Assembly: GCA_021160565.1 (NCBI GenBank)
Contig: JAGHCG010000023.1
Coordinates: 1 to 6,667, forward strand
Direction: 5' to 3'
Length of the DNA: 6,667 nucleotides
Origin: a bacterium
GTDB lineage: Bacteria > Ratteibacteria > UBA8468 > B48-G9 > JAFGKM01
In this document: in pieces, positions 1 to 4,957 of the stretch
Layout: every line of letters begins with the position of its first letter
Numbering within the stretch: position 1 is the stretch's first letter
Made by a program: the position numbers and the translations under genes
Notes under the pieces: model-generated
The model's input: the letters and a program-made list of their open reading frames with translations, nothing else
Told to the model about the DNA's origin: nothing
Database searches by the model: none

Positions 1-249
1 ATTTAATCTCTCTTCGGTTTTCTGTTGGGCTATGGCGAGTTGGTCTACCCTTTCAGTGAGTTGGTTTAATCTCTCTTCAGTTCTTTGCTGGGCTATGGCA
101 AGCTGGTCCACCCTTTGAGCAAGTTGATTTAATCTCTCTTCGGTTTTCTGTTGGGCTATAGCAAGTTGGTCTACCCTTTGAGTGAGTTGGTCTACCCTTT
201 GAGCAAGTTGGTTTAATCTTTCTTCGGTTTTTTGTTGGGCTATGGTCAG
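1..249 (-). repeat. Tandem 63-bp coding repeats (21-residue coiled-coil units)
   Basis: On the minus strand, units run 249-187, 165-103, 102-40 and 39-1 (the last cut by the window edge), with a single extra 21-bp heptad at 186-166. The units are nearly identical at DNA level and every step is a multiple of 21 bp, so gain or loss of units keeps the reading frame. The array continues past the left edge, so its full copy number is unknown. Confidence 0.9.
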
Positions 250-387
250 TTTTTCAATTGCTTCCTTCAACCTTTCAAATTCTTCTCTTTTTATTCCAAA
301 TTCTTCCCTGAAAAAATCGTAAAGCTCTATCACTCCATCTTTAACTTCTGGAGGAAATTTATCAATAACATTTTTAAAACTCTTCAT
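1..387 (-). CDS. Coiled-coil repeat protein, 5' part only (possible DUF3782 / PD-(D/E)XK nuclease-like family)
   Basis: The frame is open from an ATG at 387 to the window edge, giving 129 residues; the C-terminus lies outside. The start is supported by a strong ribosome-binding site (GGAAGGAG, 392-399) four bases upstream and by a promoter at 411-440. Residues 1-46 (MKSFKNVIDKFPPEVKDGVI...) are a short charged, mostly helical head. From residue 47 the protein is a run of 21-residue units, three heptads each, opening LAIAQQ and ending RVDQ, with one extra heptad at residues 68-74. Leucine and valine at heptad spacing among Gln, Glu and Arg predict a long coiled coil. Proteins with this N-terminal architecture often carry DUF3782 and a C-terminal PD-(D/E)XK nuclease-like fold. 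That assignment is from memory of the family; the part that would prove it is not visible. The function is therefore unknown. The existence of the gene is secure, the family less so. Confidence 0.8.
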   Translation of the reverse strand, partial: MKSFKNVIDKFPPEVKDGVIELYDFFREEFGIKREEFERLKEAIEKLTIAQQKTEERLNQLAQRVDQLTQRVDQLAIAQQKTEERLNQLAQRVDQLAIAQQRTEERLNQLTERVDQLAIAQQKTEERLN

Positions 388-410
388 TTTTCTCCTTCCT
401 TTTTCTTTTT

Positions 411-440
411 ATTGTATCGGAAAATTAAGTGTTTTGTAAA
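411..440 (-). promoter_or_regulatory. Sigma70-type promoter of the coiled-coil gene
   Basis: On the minus strand, TTTACA (440-435, five of six matches to TTGACA) is followed after 18 bases by TACAAT (416-411, five of six matches to TATAAT). Transcription would start near 404. That gives a leader of under 20 bases containing the ribosome-binding site of the gene starting at 387. Prediction from sequence only. Confidence 0.6.
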
Positions 441-546
441 GGGCGCGAATTGAGACATAATAAATTTCCTGTGGGTAGTAAAAAAATATGGTGTCTAATA
501 TATAGTTAAAGAGGGGTAAAATTCAGAATAAAACCGGGAGAGGAAA

Positions 547-874
547 ATGGGAGGATGGAAATTGAGTAAGGAAAAATTTGAGAGATGCAAGAAAGAGGCA
601 GTAGAAAAGACAGTAGAGAAATTTTTTCCTGATATAGAGGGGAAGAAGAAGATGGGGTTGGTGCAGGTTTTTTGAGGGGTTGTTTAATGAATTTATGGTG
701 AATGAGAGGCAGATATACATAGAGAAAGAAGAGAAGGATAAAGGGAATTGGTATTCAATCCCCAACAACAGACCTCTTGATAAAAAAGGAGGTATTAAAC
801 TGCTAAATATAGCATTCAAACAAGGGCACGAAAACTGGCAGAAAGGAAAGAAATGTTGTAAAATTATCATTTAA
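547..874 (+). pseudogene. Decayed transposase N-terminal fragment (probably mutator/IS256-like), frameshifted
   Basis: Two adjacent plus-strand frames read as one protein. The first starts at ATG 547 after a good ribosome-binding site (GGGAGAGG, 536-543). It runs 42 residues (MGGWKLSKEKFERCKK...) and stops at TGA 673-675, immediately after a T6 run (668-673). Removing one T joins it to the frame that ends at TAA 872-874, giving ...GLVQVFEGLFNEFMVNERQI... and then a DKGNWY...RPLDKKGG... stretch. This resembles the early part of mutator-type transposases, where a strongly charged helical region precedes a G-N-G-Y-Y-x-R-x-L-x-T-x-x-G-x-L signature. Here that signature is degraded (GNWYSIPNNRPLDKKGG). 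Nothing of the DDE catalytic core follows, because lysC begins 15 bases later. No terminal inverted repeats were found. It is most likely a relic. The family call rests on pattern memory and could be wrong; a small unknown gene is the alternative. Confidence 0.45.
835..864 (+). promoter_or_regulatory. Possible lysC promoter
   Basis: CTGGCA (835-840, four of six matches to the -35 consensus) lies 18 bases upstream of TAAAAT (859-864, five of six matches to the -10 consensus). Transcription would start near 871. That gives an 18-base leader carrying the lysC ribosome-binding site (GAGAGGG, 877-883, five bases before the ATG). The promoter lies inside the end of the decayed frame. A leader this short leaves no room for a lysine riboswitch. 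In AT-rich DNA a match this weak can arise by chance. Confidence 0.3.
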
Positions 875-888
875 AAGAGAGGGAAAGA

Positions 889-2103
889 ATGGGATTGATT
901 GTTCAGAAATATGGTGGTAGTTCAGTTGCAGATATAGAAAAGATAAAGTTTGTTGCCAGAAAAGTTGTTGAAACGAAGAGGAAAGGCAATAAAGTTGTTG
1001 TGGTTGTTTCTGCAATGGGGAAAACAACAGACAATTTAATAAATCTTGCTAAACAAATAAATCCCACTCCTCCGGAAAGAGAACTTGACCTTTTACTTTC
1101 AACAGGGGAAATGGTCTCAGTAGCTCTTCTTTGTATTGCAATAGAAACACTTGGAGAGGAAGCAGAAGGATTTCCGGGATACTTTGCAGGAATTAAAACT
1201 GACAGTTTTCACACAAAAGCAAGAATTCAGAGAATTGAACCGGGAAGAATTATAGAAGAACTGAATAGAGATAAAATTGTAGTTGTTGCTGGATTCCAAG
1301 GATTAAGTCCAGAAAATTTAATAACTACTCTTGGAAGAGGTGGCTCTGACTTAACAGCAATTGCTATAGCGGCTGCCATTAAAGCAGATATATGTGAAAT
1401 TTATACAGATGTTGAAGGAGTTTTCACATCTGACCCTAATAAAATCCCAGAAGCAAAATTAATCCCTTCAATTTCATATGACGAACTTCTTGAACTCGCA
1501 TCTACAGGAGCGAAAGTAATGCAATCAAGAGCAGTTGAATTTGCAAAAAAATACAGTGTTTCATTTGTCGTAAAATCAACTTTTAAGGAGGGGGAAGGAA
1601 CAATGGTAAAAGAACTTGAAGTGAAAGAAGGAGCGGTAGTTTCTGCTGTTTCAATTGATGAAAATCAGGCAAAAATTACAATTTTCGGTGTTCCTGATAA
1701 ACCTGGAATAGCAGGGAAGATTTTCTCATCTCTTGGAAAAGAAAATATAAATGTTGATATGATTGTTCAGAATACAGGAAAAGATAACCGTGCAGACCTT
1801 TCTTTTACAGTGAACATAAATGATATGGAAAAAGCACTGAAAATCACAGAAAAAGTTGCTGAAGAAATAGGGGCAGAAAAAGTCAATGGAGATGCTGATA
1901 TTTGTAAACTTTCAATAATTGGAGTTGGAATGATGAATCATCCAGGAGTTGCAGGAAGAATGTTCACAGCACTTGCAGAAGCAGGTATTAATATTGAGAT
2001 GATAAGTACTTCTGAAATTAAAATTTCCTGTGTTATAAGAAAAAAAGATGGAGAGAAAGCATTGAAGAAAGTTCATCAGGAATTTATAGAAAAAAGGGGA
2101 TAA
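889..2103 (+). CDS. lysC: Aspartate kinase (aspartokinase), monofunctional, with two C-terminal ACT domains
   Basis: Catalyses ATP-dependent phosphorylation of L-aspartate to 4-phospho-L-aspartate, the cytosolic first step towards lysine, threonine, methionine and diaminopimelate. The 404 residues match the usual length of LysC-type enzymes. The amino-acid kinase domain (about 1-230) has the nucleotide/aspartate motif KYGGSS at 7-12, SAMGKTT at 41-47, STGE at 71-74, GFQG at 135-138, TLGRGGSD at 147-154 and YTDVEGVFTSDP at 172-183. Two ACT domains follow (about 261-325 and 340-400). The first contains FGVPDKPGIAGK and ends in the MIVQN segment that forms the effector site in lysine/threonine-sensitive enzymes, so feedback inhibition is expected; which effector is inferred only. 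The start at 889 has a clear ribosome-binding site (GAGAGGG) and places KYGGSS at the normal distance from the N-terminus. The gene stands alone, converging on the radical SAM gene. No homoserine dehydrogenase domain is fused. Confidence 0.97.
   Translation: MGLIVQKYGGSSVADIEKIKFVARKVVETKRKGNKVVVVVSAMGKTTDNLINLAKQINPTPPERELDLLLSTGEMVSVALLCIAIETLGEEAEGFPGYFAGIKTDSFHTKARIQRIEPGRIIEELNRDKIVVVAGFQGLSPENLITTLGRGGSDLTAIAIAAAIKADICEIYTDVEGVFTSDPNKIPEAKLIPSISYDELLELASTGAKVMQSRAVEFAKKYSVSFVVKSTFKEGEGTMVKELEVKEGAVVSAVSIDENQAKITIFGVPDKPGIAGKIFSSLGKENINVDMIVQNTGKDNRADLSFTVNINDMEKALKITEKVAEEIGAEKVNGDADICKLSIIGVGMMNHPGVAGRMFTALAEAGINIEMISTSEIKISCVIRKKDGEKALKKVHQEFIEKRG
1585..1605 (+). promoter_or_regulatory. 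Internal ribosome-binding site and ATG within lysC (possible beta-subunit start)
   Basis: AAGGAGG (1585-1591), extended by GGGGAAGGA (1591-1599), precedes an in-frame ATG at 1603 (Met239). Initiation there would yield a 166-residue product containing only the two ACT domains. Bacillus subtilis aspartokinase II and Corynebacterium LysC are known to make such an in-phase regulatory beta subunit, from a start at about the same place. The purine run also encodes family-typical residues (KEGEGT), so it could be incidental. Confidence 0.5.
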
Positions 2104-2157
2104 ACGCTGAAATCCTTTGGTAGACAATACTTCTAAATATGGAGGTTTAGCCTCGGA
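2103..2157. repeat. 55-bp dispersed repeat, copy 1 (between lysC and the radical SAM gene)
   Basis: Matches 3831-3885 at 43 of 55 positions without gaps and in the same orientation. It begins on the last base of the lysC stop codon and runs into the 3' end of the radical SAM gene, whose TAA (2149-2147) it supplies. It contains the palindrome GAGG-TTTAG-CCTC (2142-2154). Between 2116 and 2128 there is a weaker hairpin, TTG-5 nt-CAA. There is no T-rich tail directly after the palindrome on either strand, so a classical intrinsic terminator is not evident, although the position between convergent genes would suit one. Confidence 0.75.
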
Positions 2158-3757
2158 TTTTAATGAAGTGCCAGGGTAATTTTTCTTCTTTTCTTTCTTC
2201 CAGATAGAATTTCATATCAATTCCTGTTTTATTAAATGCTTCTTCCCATAGAGAAAAATCAAAGTGCTCTTTCCAGTTTTCCATTTTTCCTCCGTTTTTC
2301 CAGACATTATATATAACTTCATTCAATTTCTCATCCCCTCTTCCAAGAATACATTCAATACAACTCATTTCATATGGATGAAAATTGAATTTAATATATC
2401 TATTTTTCTTAAGTCTTTCTGTTATAAAAACTCTCTTTTCTTCATATTCTTCTCTGGTTATAAACCTTTTTCTTTCAAGTGGAGTATGGGGTTTTGGAAT
2501 GAAAGTATTGAATGAGGCTTTTACCATTATAATCTTTGAAATTTCATTTATAAGATTCACAACTTCTTTCAATTCCTCTTCATTCTCCTCTGGAAGACCA
2601 ATCATGAAATAGAGTTTTATCTGTCTCCATCCTCCTTTTCTTGCTTTTTCTGCCTGTTTGAGTATTTCCTCGTCTTTTATTTTTTTCCCAAGTTTATATC
2701 TCAAATTCTGGCTTGTTTCTGGAGCAAAAGTCAATCCTGTTTTTTTTATCTCCTTTAATCTCAATGCAAGTTCAAATGAAAAAGTATCTATTCTGAGTGA
2801 AGGGAAGGAAATTGAAACTTTCCTTTCAGAAAATTCTTTAAGTAATGCCTCAATAATTTTATCAATGTGAGGATGGTCTCCAGAAGAAAAGGAAAGAAGA
2901 GAAATTTCTTCATATCCAGAATTTTTATAACTTTCTTTTGCAATTTCTACGATTTTCTCAACCGCCTTTATTCTCACAGGTCTCCAGCAAAAACCTGCCT
3001 GACAGAATTTACATCCTCTTCCACATCCTCTCATAATTTCCACTGAGATTCTATCGTGAATAATATCCATTAAGGGAACTATCCACTTAACAGGGAAAAA
3101 TGAGTTATTGAAATCTTTCACCACTCTTTTTTTAATGGTATCTTTCTTAAACATCGGAACATAAACTCCTTCTATTTCTGAAAGTTTCTCCAACAACTTC
3201 AACCTGTCTTTATTTCTGAATTCTTTCACAATTTCAATAATTTCATTTATAACTTCTTCTCCTTCGCCAATAACAAAAGCATCAATAAAATTTTCAAGAA
3301 CAACTGGATTAAAACAGCAATTCCCACCAGCAATTACAACAGGGTCTTTCTCTTTTCTATATTTTGAAAAGAGAGGAATTTCAGCAAGATAGAGTAAATT
3401 AAGAAAATTTGTAAAATCAAGTTCTGAGGATAAACTGAAAGCAACTATATCAAATTCTTTAACCGGTTTTTTTGTCTCAAGTGTGAAAAGGGGAATTTTT
3501 TCTTTTTTTAAAATTTCTTCCATATCTGAAAAAGGAGAGAAAAACCTCTCACACAGACAATCTTTCCTTTCATTTATAATTCCATATATTACTCTCAATC
3601 CAAGAGATGACATACCAATTTCGTAAAGGTCAGGATAGGATAAAGCAATTTTAACTTTATCCTGTGAAAATTCTTTAAAAGAAACATTTATTTCTTTTCC
3701 CAGATACCTCGCTGGTTTTTCCACAAAAGGTAAAATTTCAAGTATTTTGTTTTTCAT
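2147..3757 (-). CDS. TIGR03960-type B12-binding-domain radical SAM protein
   Basis: A 536-residue protein that reads end to end like the family named TIGR03960 (radical SAM with an N-terminal B12-binding-like domain), whose biochemical role I do not know. Residues about 14-180 form the Rossmann-like domain: KPARYLG at 14-20, YPDLYEIGM at 41-49 and IGEGEE at 163-168. The radical SAM core follows, with the [4Fe-4S] ligands Cys245, Cys249 and Cys252 in a CX3CX2C motif (MRGCGRGCKFCQAG). Further along are GLTFAPE (341-347), KLYFMIGLP (381-389), PKPHTP (421-426) and GRGD (472-475), and the family-typical LPWH lies near the end (527-530). The ATG at 3757 is chosen over a TTG at 3817: homology begins just after it, and the TTG lies in a predicted -35 box. 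Neither start has a clear ribosome-binding site. The gene follows rodA on the same strand. The DUF2344 (TIGR03936) partner often fused or adjacent in other bacteria is not in the window. Its stop codon lies in a dispersed repeat. Confidence 0.9.
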   Translation of the reverse strand: MKNKILEILPFVEKPARYLGKEINVSFKEFSQDKVKIALSYPDLYEIGMSSLGLRVIYGIINERKDCLCERFFSPFSDMEEILKKEKIPLFTLETKKPVKEFDIVAFSLSSELDFTNFLNLLYLAEIPLFSKYRKEKDPVVIAGGNCCFNPVVLENFIDAFVIGEGEEVINEIIEIVKEFRNKDRLKLLEKLSEIEGVYVPMFKKDTIKKRVVKDFNNSFFPVKWIVPLMDIIHDRISVEIMRGCGRGCKFCQAGFCWRPVRIKAVEKIVEIAKESYKNSGYEEISLLSFSSGDHPHIDKIIEALLKEFSERKVSISFPSLRIDTFSFELALRLKEIKKTGLTFAPETSQNLRYKLGKKIKDEEILKQAEKARKGGWRQIKLYFMIGLPEENEEELKEVVNLINEISKIIMVKASFNTFIPKPHTPLERKRFITREEYEEKRVFITERLKKNRYIKFNFHPYEMSCIECILGRGDEKLNEVIYNVWKNGGKMENWKEHFDFSLWEEAFNKTGIDMKFYLEERKEEKLPWHFIKIRG

Positions 3758-3787
3758 CTGGAATTTTCGCTGAAGAGATTTTTTTAA

Positions 3788-3817
3788 ATTATACTTCAAA
3801 AAATCAATACTTTTCAA
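3788..3817 (-). promoter_or_regulatory. Sigma70-type promoter of the radical SAM gene
   Basis: On the minus strand, TTGAAA (3817-3812, five of six matches) and a perfect TATAAT (3793-3788) are separated by 18 bases. Transcription would begin near 3781, leaving a leader of about 24 bases before the ATG at 3757. The site lies between the second dispersed repeat and the gene, so the gene can be expressed apart from the PBP2-rodA pair. If this promoter is used, the TTG at 3817 is not on the transcript and cannot be the start codon. Confidence 0.6.
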
Positions 3818-3830
3818 AAGTGAAATACAA

Positions 3831-3885
3831 ATCGCCGAAATCCATTGATATACAATAATTCCAGATGCCGAGGTTTAGCCTCAGA
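3831..3885. repeat. 55-bp dispersed repeat, copy 2 (3' end of rodA)
   Basis: Gap-free match to 2103-2157 (43 of 55 identical, same orientation). It contains the shared palindrome GAGG-TTTAG-CCTC (3870-3882), extended here by CCG on the left, and a second small inverted repeat ATTG-5 nt-CAAT (3844-3856). It overlaps the end of rodA and supplies its TGA stop (3883-3881). On the minus strand it then leads into the promoter of the radical SAM gene. Confidence 0.75.
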
Positions 3886-4957
3886 ACATAAGGGAGTTTT
3901 CTTTTATATTTACAAGGAAGACAACCGATATTAGAGAAACTATTAAAGATGAGCCCCCATAACTTATAAAAGGAAGAGGTATTCCAACAACAGGGAAAAG
4001 TCCCATTGTCATACCGATATTTATTGTGAATTGAGAAATAAACATTGTAAATATTCCTGCACCCAGTAGTTTTGCAAATCTATCGCTTGTTGAGGAAATT
4101 ATGTCTATAATGGTTTTGAAAAAGATAAAGTAAATTAACAAAAGTACAATAACTCCTACAAAACCGAATTCCTCTGCAAGAAGACAGAAGATAAAATCTG
4201 TGTGATATTCAGGAAGAAAAGCAAGTTTTGTCTGTGTTCCCTGTAAAAATCCCTTTCCAATTAACCCTCCTGAACCAATTGTTATTTTTGACTGAAATAG
4301 ATTATATCCGGCTCCAAGCGGGTCTCTCTGAGGGAAAAGGAAGGTAAGAATTCTTTCTCTCTGATAATCCCTCATGATAAACCACAACAATGGACTTAAA
4401 AATAGGGCTGAAAGGAAAAGGAAAATAAATTGTTTTCTCGTAAGACCTGCTTCATATATAATTCCCAGAAATATAAGAATGAAAATAAAAGCAGTTCCAA
4501 GATTTGGCTGTTTTAACACAAGAAGAAATGGAATTCCAACAATTATTACACTGAGAAAGAAAACAGGAAATCTTCTCACATCTCTTCTGGAAAGGTATGC
4601 TGAAAGTGTAATTATAACAACAATTTTTGCAAATTCTGCAGGTTGAAAATTAAACCATCCAAGTTTTATCCACCTTGATGCTCTTCCATGACCGATAAAA
4701 AGAACAAGAAGAAGAAAAAAGAGAATCAGAAAATAAAGAAATGTGGAAATTCTGTTCAGATGGCGATAATCAAAATTTTTGAGAAAACCTATTATTACTG
4801 TTCCACCAATTACCCACATACATTGTTTAAGAAAAAACCCTTCCCTTGTAATTACTCCTTTTGAAGCGCTGAATAGAAGAAGGAGTCCAATAAGGATTAA
4901 AAGATATGTCCAGAAAATTAAAGAAATATCCTGAAATTTTTCTTTAAGATTAATCAT
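3881..4957 (-). CDS. rodA: RodA, SEDS-family peptidoglycan glycosyltransferase
   Basis: An integral membrane enzyme that polymerises lipid II into glycan strands during lateral wall growth, working in complex with PBP2. The 358 residues form about ten hydrophobic segments, normal for RodA. Family motifs in order: GRASRWIKLG (91-100) and FQPAEFAK (104-111), KQPNLGTA (149-156), QSKITIGSGGLIGKG (222-236) with QGTQ (239-242), PEYHTDFIF (249-257) with the presumed catalytic Asp254, AEEFGFVG (261-268), and the C-terminal GIPLPFISYGGSS (325-337). The Q-S-K...QGTQ...PExHTDFIF order favours RodA over the division paralogue FtsW, as does the pairing with PBP2. The ATG at 4957 overlaps the upstream PBP2 stop as ATGA and has a GGAGAGG ribosome-binding site inside the end of that gene. 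The last residue and stop codon fall in the 55-bp repeat, giving an apparently normal-length end (KENSLMF). Confidence 0.96.
   Translation of the reverse strand: MINLKEKFQDISLIFWTYLLILIGLLLLFSASKGVITREGFFLKQCMWVIGGTVIIGFLKNFDYRHLNRISTFLYFLILFFLLLVLFIGHGRASRWIKLGWFNFQPAEFAKIVVIITLSAYLSRRDVRRFPVFFLSVIIVGIPFLLVLKQPNLGTAFIFILIFLGIIYEAGLTRKQFIFLFLSALFLSPLLWFIMRDYQRERILTFLFPQRDPLGAGYNLFQSKITIGSGGLIGKGFLQGTQTKLAFLPEYHTDFIFCLLAEEFGFVGVIVLLLIYFIFFKTIIDIISSTSDRFAKLLGAGIFTMFISQFTINIGMTMGLFPVVGIPLPFISYGGSSLIVSLISVVFLVNIKENSLMF

Noticed and set aside
1..249. CRISPR-like or intergenic satellite array
   Set aside because: The repeats are contiguous, without spacers, and in frame within a coding sequence with heptad periodicity, so they encode a coiled coil.
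523..870. 115-residue minus-strand open frame rich in Phe, Leu, Ser and Pro
   Set aside because: It is the antisense of the purine-rich transposase relic. It has no ribosome-binding site or recognisable domain, and its composition is that of reversed Lys/Glu codons.
675..888. Lysine riboswitch (L-box) upstream of lysC
   Set aside because: The region is mostly decayed coding sequence with no visible multi-stem junction or terminator. The likely promoter leaves a leader of only about 18 bases.
2104..2146. Bidirectional intrinsic terminator between lysC and the radical SAM gene
   Set aside because: The only hairpin is the four-base GAGG/CCTC stem, and no T-run follows it directly on either strand. 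The same sequence recurs after rodA, so it is better described as a repeat; a weak terminator role is not excluded.
3815..3817. TTG at 3817 as start codon of the radical SAM gene
   Set aside because: There is no ribosome-binding site, the 20 extra residues have no counterpart in the family, and the bases fit a -35 box.
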